Source of the DNA: CAJCJE01 sp035948315 | GTDB lineage: Bacteria > Actinomycetota > Actinomycetes > Mycobacteriales > Pseudonocardiaceae | Length of the DNA: 64,000 nucleotides | Assembly (NCBI GenBank): GCA_035948315.1 | Contig: DASZJG010000073.1 | Location: forward strand, 1-64,000 | Direction: 5' to 3' | Part shown: piece by piece, positions 34,242-41,509 of the stretch | Position numbering within the stretch: the first letter of the stretch is position 1 | Layout of the letters: every line of letters begins with the position of its first letter | The notes under the pieces: model-generated | Database searches by the model: none | Told to the model about the DNA's origin: nothing | The model's input: the letters and a program-made list of their open reading frames with translations, nothing else | Position numbers and translations under genes: made by a program

Positions 34242-34247
34242 TAAAAT
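34242..34247 (+). promoter_or_regulatory. -10 box of a leaderless promoter (XRE-ImmA gene)
   Basis: TAAAAT ends 7 nt before the ATG at 34255, the spacing expected if transcription starts at the start codon. There is no ribosome binding site and no clear -35 box. Confidence 0.45.
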
Positions 34248-34254
34248 CGCACAC

Positions 34255-35373
34255 ATGGCGGTGGATGCGGAGACTCTGGGCAGGCGGATCGCGGAGGCGC
34301 GTGGTCGAGCCGGTTTGACGCAGACCGAACTCGCATCCGCGGTTTCACTCGACCGATCCGTGCTCACCAAGATCGAATTGGGCAGCCGCCGGGTCTCCGC
34401 GCTTGAGCTCGCCCGATTCGCCGACGCGCTGCACACCCGAATCGAATGGTTCGTCGAGGACGCGCCCGAGGCATTGATCTCACATCGGAACACCCAGGAG
34501 CCAGGTGCGCCGAGTCCAGCGATCGACGCGTGGATCGAACGCATCGCGCGGGACGTCGAGTTCGTGCTCGCCAACGACGACAGGTTGCGGCTCGCGATGC
34601 CGTCCGAGCGCACCGCGCCGGCAACCGCTGACGACGCGGAGGCCCTCGCCGCTGACGCACGCGGCTTGCTCGGGCTCGACGACACCGAGCCATGTCGCCA
34701 GTTGGCGGACAAGCTAGCCGAGTTGGGTTTACTCGTGTTCGCCCTCGACCTTGGCACCGAATCGGCCGATGCCGCGACGATCCTGCTCGCTTCGGGCGGC
34801 GTGGCCGTCATCAACGGCAGCATGCGCGTTGGTCGGCGCAGGCTGGCGCTGGCGCACGAGTTCGGTCACTTCCTGGTGGCCGACGAGTACACTGTGGACT
34901 GGCGAGTTGCCGAACAGACCAACCCGGAACGCGGGGAATCCTTGCTCGACCGGTTCGCGCGGGCCTTGCTACTGCCCGCAGCGGGTGTCCGGCAGGAATG
35001 GCAGTCCTGTCTGGGCAAGGAAGACCGTGATCTGCGGTCCACGGCGGTGCGGATGGCGAGCACCTACCAGGTCGATATGACAACGCTCGCTCGTCGTCTC
35101 AGCGAACTCAGCCTCATCGGCTCCGACGAAGCAAGCCACATCCGCTCGACCCGCACGACCAGGGCGGACATCGTCGAAATGGATTTGTTCGTCGGTGAGG
35201 AGCTGAGCCCGCCCGCACTGCCCCGGGCATATGAGCGTTCGGTGCTGCGGCTGTTCCGCGCCGAGACGATTTCGGCCGCACGCGCCTTGGATCTGCTGCT
35301 TGACACGTGGGACGAGGATGCCCTGCCCGCACTCGCCGAGCGCACGCCGGACGAAGTCTGGCAGTACATCTGA
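34255..35373 (+). CDS. XRE helix-turn-helix / ImmA-IrrE metallopeptidase fusion
   Basis: The product is 372 residues. Residues about 8-65 are an XRE helix-turn-helix (IAEARGRAGLTQTELASAVSLDRSVLTKIE). A COG2856 peptidase domain follows with LALAHEFGHFLVADEY; HEFGH is at residues 201-205. In ImmA and IrrE such proteases cut a repressor in response to damage or a signal. In other actinobacteria the gene often precedes a PIN-domain gene, and here a 60-codon ORF resembling only the tail of such a protein follows. Codon third positions are slightly less GC-biased than in the neighbours, which hints at transfer. Confidence 0.85.
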   Translation: MAVDAETLGRRIAEARGRAGLTQTELASAVSLDRSVLTKIELGSRRVSALELARFADALHTRIEWFVEDAPEALISHRNTQEPGAPSPAIDAWIERIARDVEFVLANDDRLRLAMPSERTAPATADDAEALAADARGLLGLDDTEPCRQLADKLAELGLLVFALDLGTESADAATILLASGGVAVINGSMRVGRRRLALAHEFGHFLVADEYTVDWRVAEQTNPERGESLLDRFARALLLPAAGVRQEWQSCLGKEDRDLRSTAVRMASTYQVDMTTLARRLSELSLIGSDEASHIRSTRTTRADIVEMDLFVGEELSPPALPRAYERSVLRLFRAETISAARALDLLLDTWDEDALPALAERTPDEVWQYI

Positions 35374-35375
35374 CG

Positions 35376-35558
35376 ATGCCGAACGAACCCGAAGTGCGGG
35401 GAACGCTTGGTCTGGTCTGCGATGCGGTCAACCAGAACCACATCACCCTTCCGATGGCGTCAGCGCTGACGGACGACCTGTTGGCGAGTGAATACCGACT
35501 ACCGTTCAAGCCGGGCGAGTTCGTCAATTGGGCCAAGGACAACGGCCTCATCTCCTGA
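35376..35558 (+). CDS. 60-residue ORF resembling the C-terminal tail of a PIN/DUF3368-like protein
   Basis: It starts at an ATG 2 bp after the ImmA-type gene. It begins MPNEPEVRGTLGLVCDA and ends FVNWAKDNGLIS. The GTLGxLxxA...LTDDLL...YRLPF order is that of the C-terminal end of DUF3368-like PIN proteins, which I recall as common partners of XRE-ImmA genes. The N-terminal metal-binding half is missing, so it cannot be a working nuclease. It may be a deletion remnant or a small antitoxin-like partner. Family recognition is by memory of the pattern and is not firm. Confidence 0.4.
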   Translation: MPNEPEVRGTLGLVCDAVNQNHITLPMASALTDDLLASEYRLPFKPGEFVNWAKDNGLIS

Positions 35559-35709
35559 TCCGGATCAGGAGGCCACGACGAAAGTCCCCCTCGACATCGC
35601 TTGTCGATTCCCACCGTTTCCCGTCGTTTTATATGGGTACCGTGTGGTGATGATCTTGCCCGGGACACTGGCTTGGCGATCAGACCAGCGCATATGGCCG
35701 CTCGTGTCA

Positions 35710-35934
35710 TAGTATGAGACCGTGAGCGGTGACCGCGAGGAGCTTGAGCGCCTGGTCCACGAGATTCCTGAGGACCAGGTACCGATGGTGCTCGCCGACG
35801 TTCGCCGTCACCTGCGCCTCGTGAAGGATCGACCGTGGCCGCCGGCCTTCTTCGGGATCGCTCCCGGTGATGGCACGCCGATCGGTGCCCGCACTGACGA
35901 GCTGCTCGCCGAAGGCTTCGTCCAGTACAAGTGA
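35710..35934 (+). CDS. VapB-type antitoxin (coding 35722-35934; includes its -10 box)
   Basis: The 70-residue product begins at GTG 35722; TAGTAT at 35710-35715 lies 6 nt upstream, so the mRNA is probably leaderless. The protein is short, charged and helical (REELERLVHEIPEDQVPMVL) and ends FVQYK. It has no known DNA-binding fold that I can name. Its stop overlaps the start of the PIN-domain gene (GTGA), the usual arrangement of type II toxin-antitoxin pairs. The role is inferred from that arrangement. Confidence 0.65.
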
Positions 35935-36431
35935 TCATCGTTGACACCGGTCCGCTCGTAGCCGCAGCTCTCTACCGGGACCCTGACTACCGACGGTGCG
36001 TGGACCTGTTCGCGGGCTTGCATCTGGCCAAGCGGGAGATGGTCATCCCAGCCCCCGTCATCGCCGAAGTCGGCTACTTGCTCGGCACCAGGGCAGGGGC
36101 GGAGGCCGAAGCCTTCTTCCTCCGGTCGCTGGCCGAAGGTGTCTTCCAGGTCGAGGACCTGACCACTGCCGACCACGAACGAGTGGCTGACCTGGTCGAA
36201 CAGTATGGAGACCTGCCACTCGGGACCACCGACGCGGCCGTGATCACCGTCGCTGAACGCCTCGACGTGCCAGAGGTCGCCACCCTCGACGACCGGCACT
36301 TCACCGTAGTCCGGCCGAAGCACGCGAGCCCTGACGCTGCTGCCGTAAAGATCAGCTTGCTCACACGTTCTCAGCTTGGGAATCAGGCGGACCACCCGGC
36401 GGCCGGCCGGTCCGTCGGGCTGTCGTGGTGA
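35931..36431 (+). CDS. VapC-type PIN-domain ribonuclease toxin
   Basis: The product is 166 residues. The four acidic PIN positions are visible: IIVDTGPLVAA (Asp), VIAEVGYLLG (Glu), LGTTDAAVITVAERL (Asp) and VATLDDRHFTVV (Asp). Such toxins cut RNA in a Mg-dependent way. The last 30 residues (after RHFTVVRPKHA) go beyond the usual PIN end and look less conserved. It is translationally coupled to the small upstream gene. Confidence 0.85.
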   Translation: MIIVDTGPLVAAALYRDPDYRRCVDLFAGLHLAKREMVIPAPVIAEVGYLLGTRAGAEAEAFFLRSLAEGVFQVEDLTTADHERVADLVEQYGDLPLGTTDAAVITVAERLDVPEVATLDDRHFTVVRPKHASPDAAAVKISLLTRSQLGNQADHPAAGRSVGLSW

Positions 36432-36523
36432 CGTCAATGCGACCCGGCCGCGCGCCGTACCTGAAGTCCGACAAGCGGGGCCGACTGGCAAGCGGGGCGG
36501 ACGACAGGAACGTCTGATGTGGA

Positions 36524-37081
36524 TCAGCAGGCCACGATGACGCTGAACGGGGCGTCCTGGGTGAAGGACGTACCTTGATACCGGAAGGTGTTGTTCACGA
36601 CGACGTCCACCGCGTTGGCGGGGATGTCCGGCTCCGAACCGCCGTGCCAGATGGTTGCGACACCGGCGAATCCCAGATCGGTTGTGCCGCCGTCGCCGTC
36701 GACCGTGGCGGTCACCGCGCAGTTGGTCACGTCCTGGGTGAAGGTCACCTGGTAGATCCCGGCCTGCTGGTGGCTTACCGACGTTACGCCCGATCCGGCG
36801 CGCAGCGTGCCCGACGAGGTCACCCGGGCGAAGATGTTCACGCCGGGATCGCCCTGCGGGCCCTGCGGGCCTTGCTGGCCCTGCTGGTTGAAGTTGAGCG
36901 CGGTCTCCGCGGCGGTACAGGTCGCCCCGGTCGACGGATCGATCACCCGCAGCGCGCCGGTCGAATTGTTGACACAGCTGGAAATCACGCCGGTCGGGTC
37001 GGGGATCGCGCTGACCGCGATCCCCGCCCCGGCCACCACGATCCCGACCGCGACACCGACCACGCCCACCCATCGCCACAT
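36524..37081 (-). CDS. Secreted protein with short collagen-like repeat
   Basis: The product is 185 residues. A hydrophobic N-terminus (WVGVVGVAVGIVVAGAGIAV) acts as a signal peptide or anchor. The middle region has CVNNSTGALRVIDPSTGATC, then GQQGPQGPQGDPG, a run of Gly-X-Y triplets at about residues 68-80. A C-terminal beta-rich part ends with SVIVAC, so two or more cysteines could pair. The N-terminal half resembles tail-fibre-like or spore-surface proteins of actinomycetes. Its role is unknown. It lies 63 bp downstream of the ribosomal protection gene in the same direction. Confidence 0.6.
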   Translation of the reverse strand: MWRWVGVVGVAVGIVVAGAGIAVSAIPDPTGVISSCVNNSTGALRVIDPSTGATCTAAETALNFNQQGQQGPQGPQGDPGVNIFARVTSSGTLRAGSGVTSVSHQQAGIYQVTFTQDVTNCAVTATVDGDGGTTDLGFAGVATIWHGGSEPDIPANAVDVVVNNTFRYQGTSFTQDAPFSVIVAC

Positions 37082-37144
37082 GGTGGGAGATGATCCGCCG
37101 CCGCGCGGAAATCCGGCAAGGAAACGGTCCGTTGACCGGTCCGC

Positions 37145-39043
37145 TCACACGCCGCGCTGCACGTGCAGCAGATATTCCTTGCGGTTGAGCGGATTGCGGT
37201 CGGTCCGCGACCGCTCCGGCGCCGGGCCACGCACCGGTCGGTAGTGGTCGAAGGCGGTTTCGAGCGTGCCTTCGCCACTGGTCAGGCCGGGCAGCGCCCG
37301 CTCGACCTCGTGCACCCGCGCGGCCGGCAGGACGCCCTCGACGTACTGGGTCGCGCCACGGACCGACGAGGTGTCCACCTCGGCGCCGAGCCGGATCAGC
37401 ACGGGCAGGATCGACGCGAACAACTCGGCGGGCAGGTCGAGCCGGAAGCGGTGCATGGGTTCGCACACCGCGGTTCCGGCCAGCCGCAACGCATCCAGCA
37501 GCACCAGCGGGGTGAGGTTGCGGAAATCCCCTGCCGTGCTGGACATGCTCTTGTCGAACTTGGCGCCGGCATGGCTCTGCCGCGCGAAATAACCCGAGTG
37601 CGTCATGGTCACCACGCAGTCGGTCACCTGCCAGCCGTGCAATCCCTGGCCCAGCGTCTCGCGCACGGTCTCCTCGACCGCCCTGATGAACGCGTAGGGC
37701 ATCGACCCGAGTTCGACGCCGAGCCGGAACTCCACTCCGCTGCCGATCGGCGCCGGCTCGACGCGCAGTCCGACCGTGGCCAGGAACGGGTTGGGCGCCT
37801 TGGCGATGATCTCCGCCGCCGCGCCGGTGCCCACCGGCCGCTCGACGCAGATCGTGGTGGTCTCGCGGAATGTGACGGCCACACCGAACTCGTCGGCCAG
37901 GGTCGACTGGATGACCTCCTTCTGCACCTCCCCGTACAGCGACACGGAGATCTCGTGCCGGATCTCGTCCAGCCGCAGGTTGATCAGCGGGTCGCTCTCG
38001 GCGAGTTGGGTCAGCGCCGCGTGCAGCGCACCGGTCTGCTCGGGCCGCACCGCGCTCACCACGGTCTCCAGGCTGGGCGGGGCGAAGTACGCCTCGACGT
38101 CGCGGGGCGTCCCGATCGAGTCGCCGATCCGAATGTCGCCCAGTCCCCACAGCTTCCCGATCCGCCCGGCACCCACCGATTCGCTCGACGTGGATGTCCC
38201 GTCCGCGAACACGCTGATCGCGGTGACCTTCCCGGCCGGCAACCGATCCCGCACCCGCAGCGTCCCGGCGAACATTCGCGCGTAGGCGATCTTCTCGCCT
38301 GCCGCGCCGCGTTCGATCTTGAACACGGTCCCGGACAGTTGCCCGTCCGCGTCGCCATCGGATCCGGGCAGCAGCGCGCCGATGCCGTCGATCAACTCCT
38401 CGACGCCGGCCCCGGTGATGGCCGAACCCGCGAACACCGGATGCACCCGCCCTGCGGCGAGTTGCGCCAGCAGCGCGGCACGCGCCCGCTCGTCCGGCAC
38501 CGGGCCGGCCACGTACGCGCCGAGCAGCGCGTCGTCGTGCCGGGTCAGCACGTCCAGCATGGCTGGGGCATCACCGAGCCGGAACACCGAGGGCGTCAGC
38601 CGGGCCGCGATCTCGCGCAGCACCCGGTCCGGGTCGGCGCCGGTCCGGTCGATCTTGTTCACGAAGATCAGCGTGGGGATGCCGAGCCTGCGCAGGGTCC
38701 GCATCAGCACCCTGGTCTGCGCCTGCACGCCCTCCACCGCCGACACCACCAGCACGGCGCCGTCGAGCACGCTGAGCACCCGCTCCACCTCGGCGATGAA
38801 GTCCGGGTGGCCGGGTGTGTCGATGAGGTTGACGGTGCGACCGGCGATGGTGAAGGACACCACCGCCGACTTGATGGTGATGCCGCGCCGACGCTCGAGT
38901 TCGAGCGAGTCGGTCTGCGTGCTGCCCGCGTCCACGCTGCCGAGTTCGGCGATGACGCCGGCAGTGTGCAGCAGGCGTTCGGTCAGGCTGGTCTTGCCCG
39001 CGTCAACATGGGCAACAATGCCCAGATTGAGGGTTGTCCGCAT
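37145..39043 (-). CDS. Tetracycline-type ribosomal protection protein (Otr(A)/TetM family GTPase)
   Basis: From ATG 39043 the product is 632 residues. Translation-factor GTPase motifs are clear: GIVAHVDAGKTSLTERLL (G1), RGITIKSAVV (G2), LIDTPGHPDF (G3) and FVNKIDRTGAD (G4). The EF-G domain IV part contains GSMPYAFIRAVEETVRETLGQGL and SGYFARQSHAGAKF, typical of TetM/OtrA-like proteins and not of EF-G. Members displace tetracycline from the ribosome; many actinomycete copies are unlinked to antibiotic clusters and their ligands are unknown. The binding site AAGGA is 11 nt from the ATG, which is poor. A better site serves an overlapping leader ORF. Confidence 0.9.
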   Translation of the reverse strand: MRTTLNLGIVAHVDAGKTSLTERLLHTAGVIAELGSVDAGSTQTDSLELERRRGITIKSAVVSFTIAGRTVNLIDTPGHPDFIAEVERVLSVLDGAVLVVSAVEGVQAQTRVLMRTLRRLGIPTLIFVNKIDRTGADPDRVLREIAARLTPSVFRLGDAPAMLDVLTRHDDALLGAYVAGPVPDERARAALLAQLAAGRVHPVFAGSAITGAGVEELIDGIGALLPGSDGDADGQLSGTVFKIERGAAGEKIAYARMFAGTLRVRDRLPAGKVTAISVFADGTSTSSESVGAGRIGKLWGLGDIRIGDSIGTPRDVEAYFAPPSLETVVSAVRPEQTGALHAALTQLAESDPLINLRLDEIRHEISVSLYGEVQKEVIQSTLADEFGVAVTFRETTTICVERPVGTGAAAEIIAKAPNPFLATVGLRVEPAPIGSGVEFRLGVELGSMPYAFIRAVEETVRETLGQGLHGWQVTDCVVTMTHSGYFARQSHAGAKFDKSMSSTAGDFRNLTPLVLLDALRLAGTAVCEPMHRFRLDLPAELFASILPVLIRLGAEVDTSSVRGATQYVEGVLPAARVHEVERALPGLTSGEGTLETAFDHYRPVRGPAPERSRTDRNPLNRKEYLLHVQRGV

Positions 39044-39107
39044 CAAAAGTCATGTCCTTGAGAGAGGGGTGGGTTGCTGCCTGGTCGGACATGACCGCTG
39101 GACGCAT
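39003..39107 (-). CDS. Leader ORF overlapping the start of the ribosomal protection gene
   Basis: A strong AGAGGAG, 5 nt before ATG 39107, directs a 34-codon frame (MRPAVMSDQAATHPSLKD..., ending GHCCPC). It runs past the ATG of the ribosomal protection gene in another frame and stops 38 nt inside it, at 39005-39003. A TGGGCA/TGCCCA hairpin (39009-39024) lies just before its stop. Third-base bias is relaxed (about 55% GC), as in many regulatory leaders. It may couple or attenuate expression when ribosomes stall. This is an inference from layout. Confidence 0.5.
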   Translation of the reverse strand: MRPAVMSDQAATHPSLKDMTFDADNPQSGHCCPC

Positions 39108-39244
39108 GACCACTCCTCTGTTCTCGGTGACGACGATGACTGACGACGCGCAGTCCACCAGACCCCCGCCCGGCCGCGCAACCGGTTTTCCCCCAGGCCA
39201 GTATTGTGCGCGAGCACGACGTCCCCGCTGGAGAACGGAACACG

Positions 39245-39469
39245 ATGACCGGAGCTGAGCACTACGCGGCCGCCGAGGCATTACTCGACGAGGTCGCCGC
39301 CAACCCCGACGACGCGAGCCAGCGCGTCGGCGTCGCCCAGGTGCACGCGACCCTCGCCCTGGCCGCCGCGACCGCCATGGCGAGCAGGCTGGTGGAGACC
39401 GAGGACGGCGACGAGATCGCCGCGATGGACCCCACCGACCAGGAACGCTGGGACAACGTGGCGGGCTGA
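39245..39469 (+). CDS. Small hypothetical protein (74 aa)
   Basis: The ATG at 39245 is preceded by CTGGAG. The product is acidic and helical (TGAEHYAAAEALLDEVAANP, then VHATLALAAATAMA) and ends in MDPTDQERWDNVAG. I do not recognise the family; small proteins of this look are common in actinomycetes, and some resemble TPR-like single helical hairpins. No signal peptide or membrane segment is present. It is divergent from the ribosomal protection gene and followed by a perfect terminator hairpin. Confidence 0.6.
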   Translation: MTGAEHYAAAEALLDEVAANPDDASQRVGVAQVHATLALAAATAMASRLVETEDGDEIAAMDPTDQERWDNVAG

Positions 39470-39474
39470 TGTCC

Positions 39475-39511
39475 ATTGCAGACCCCGCAGAGTTCTTGCC
39501 GGGTCTGCAAT
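39475..39511. terminator. Bidirectional terminator hairpin
   Basis: ATTGCAGACCC (39475-39485) pairs perfectly with GGGTCTGCAAT (39501-39511), loop 15 nt. It fills the 52-bp gap between the small ORF and the convergent LCP gene. Confidence 0.7.
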
Positions 39512-39521
39512 CACGTGCGGA

Positions 39522-41330
39522 TCAGTCGACGCAGGTGACGCCGTCCGCGCTGATCGTGGGCGTTGCGCCGGCCGGGGACGAGGCCGACGTGGTCGAGCCA
39601 CCGCTGCTGCCGCCGCTCGACGAGGAACCGCCACTGCTGCCGGACGAACTGCCGCCGGACGAACCGCCGCCGGTGTCCGAGGTGGGTCCGTTGTAGCCGG
39701 TGCCGAGCAGCACCCGGACCGAACCGGAAGGCAGGCTGGAGGCCGCTGCGGTGGTCAGGCCGCCGAGTGCCGAGGCGACCTGCTGGGCCGCCGATGATCC
39801 GCCCGAGCCGTACTCCACCACGGAACTGCTGCGGGACGCGGTGTTCCCGGTACCACCCGCGGTGAATCCCTTGCCGGTCAACACGTTGAGCACCTTGCTG
39901 GCCAGTCCGGTCTTGCCGCTGCCGTTGAGCACCTCGGCGGTCACCTTGGCGTTGCTGGCCCCACCGCCGCCACCGGAGTTGTTGTTCGCGGCCGAACTCG
40001 GCGGAGGCGCAGCCGTCGACGAACCGCCGCCGCCCTGCGCCTGGATGACGCTGGCGATGTACTGCTGGATCCGGGTCGGGTTGACCTCGACCGCGTCGCC
40101 GTCGGACTTCGTCGGATAGGTCTCCGTCACGATCGGGATGGTGTTGAACTGGATGTTCCCGCCGCTCATGCTTTCCATCTGCTGCGCGAAGCTGAAGATG
40201 TCCCAACCCTGGTCGATGGTGATCGACTGCTTGACCGCGCTGATCAGGTTGGTCAGCTTGGTGGTGTCGGTGAGCACGCCCGCGGACAGGATGGTGTGCG
40301 CCATGCTGGCCATGAACGCCTGCTGACGGCGGATCCGGTCGATGTCGCCGAGCGGCAGGCCATGCCGCTGGCGGACGAACGCGAGCGCCTGCGCGCCCTG
40401 GATGGTCTGGTTGCCAGCGGGGAAGTTCGCGCCGGAGTACGAGTCGTTCACCGCCGCCTTCAGGCAGACCGGCACGCCGCCGACGGCGTTGCTGATCGAG
40501 AAGAACCCGGCCAGGTTGACCGAGGCGAAGTGGTTGATGGTCAGGCCGGTCAGGTTCTGCACGGTCTCGATGGCGTTGTGCGCGCCCGCGGCGTCGGCCT
40601 GCACCGCGAGGTCGGGGCCGCTGACGCCCTGTCCCCTGAGCGTTTTCTGCGCGGCGACCTGGGCGTAGGTGTACGCGGAGTTGATCTTGTGCATGCCGTA
40701 GCCACCGGCGAGTTGCACATAGGAGTCGCGCGGGATGGAGAACGCGGCCGCCTTGCCACCGCCTGCCGGGATGTGGATCAGGATCATCGTGTCGGTGTTG
40801 TCACCGCCGTCACTGGAGCCACCGGCGTGCAACTGGTCAAGCAGGCTCTGCGGCAGCGGGTTGCCCTGCGCGTCGGTCCGGTTGTCCAGACCGACCATCA
40901 GGATGTTCTGGTCACCGGTGGCGTTCTGCGCGTTCGGGTCGATCACGTTGGCGGTGGTGATGCCATTGGTCGCGCTCCAGCTCAGGCCGAGCGCGATCAG
41001 CGTGATCGCCGAGGCGAGCGCGAGCACGGTCCGACCGATGCGCAGTTGCAGGGTGCGCGTCGAGGTCGAGGCCGGCGGCAGCTGCCTGCCGCGACTCGAT
41101 GACGGGCGCGACGGGCGAGCGCGGCCGTCGTAGCGATCGGCGCGGGGTCGGTCCAGATCGGCGCGAGCCTGGGGGTTGCGCGGGTACGGATCGCGCCGCC
41201 TCGGGTCGCCCGGCGCGCCGCCCTGCCGGGGCGGCGGCTGCCGACGCGGATCGGGACGTCGACCAGGCGGGACCTGACCTCGGGGCGGCAGCCCGCGCCC
41301 AGGATCACCCGACCTCGGCCAGTCGTTCAC
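39522..41330 (-). CDS. LytR-CpsA-Psr (LCP) family glycopolymer ligase
   Basis: From GTG 41330 (GGAGAG upstream) the product is 602 residues. A proline/arginine-rich cytoplasmic tail (about 90 residues) leads to one membrane helix (TVLALASAITLIALGLSWSA). The LCP catalytic domain follows with NILMVGLDNRTD, DTMILIHIPAG, AFSIPRDSYVQL and FVRQRHGLPLGDIDRIRRQQ. A LytR_C domain (TAEVLNGSGKTGLASKVLN) and a Gly/Ser-rich tail end the protein. LCP enzymes attach teichoic acid, arabinogalactan or capsule to peptidoglycan outside the cell. It may anchor the glycan made by the locus at the left end. Confidence 0.92.
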   Translation of the reverse strand: MNDWPRSGDPGRGLPPRGQVPPGRRPDPRRQPPPRQGGAPGDPRRRDPYPRNPQARADLDRPRADRYDGRARPSRPSSSRGRQLPPASTSTRTLQLRIGRTVLALASAITLIALGLSWSATNGITTANVIDPNAQNATGDQNILMVGLDNRTDAQGNPLPQSLLDQLHAGGSSDGGDNTDTMILIHIPAGGGKAAAFSIPRDSYVQLAGGYGMHKINSAYTYAQVAAQKTLRGQGVSGPDLAVQADAAGAHNAIETVQNLTGLTINHFASVNLAGFFSISNAVGGVPVCLKAAVNDSYSGANFPAGNQTIQGAQALAFVRQRHGLPLGDIDRIRRQQAFMASMAHTILSAGVLTDTTKLTNLISAVKQSITIDQGWDIFSFAQQMESMSGGNIQFNTIPIVTETYPTKSDGDAVEVNPTRIQQYIASVIQAQGGGGSSTAAPPPSSAANNNSGGGGGASNAKVTAEVLNGSGKTGLASKVLNVLTGKGFTAGGTGNTASRSSSVVEYGSGGSSAAQQVASALGGLTTAAASSLPSGSVRVLLGTGYNGPTSDTGGGSSGGSSSGSSGGSSSSGGSSGGSTTSASSPAGATPTISADGVTCVD

Positions 41331-41457
41331 GCGTCTCTCCCCGAATGAGTCGTCTCGTCCAACAGGCTTAATAGTCCTACACCGAGTAGGACGCCACACT
41401 TTCAACCGGGTTGCCTCGCAACCTGACACTCACAGCTTCACGGGGCCTGGACATGGT

Positions 41458-41489
41458 GATGCCCCGGGAGCGCTGGCTCCCGGGGCATC
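41458..41489 (-). terminator. Terminator of lon
   Basis: GATGCCCCGGGAGC (41458-41471) and GCTCCCGGGGCATC (41476-41489) form a perfect 14-bp stem with a 4-nt loop. It lies 20 bp beyond the lon stop codon. Confidence 0.8.
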
Positions 41490-41509
41490 GACTTGCCGAT
41501 CAGCGGTCG

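Noticed and set aside
37145..39043. Elongation factor G
   Set aside because: At 632 residues it lacks the length and motifs of EF-G and has the TetM/OtrA-type C-terminal stretches; no ribosomal protein operon is nearby.
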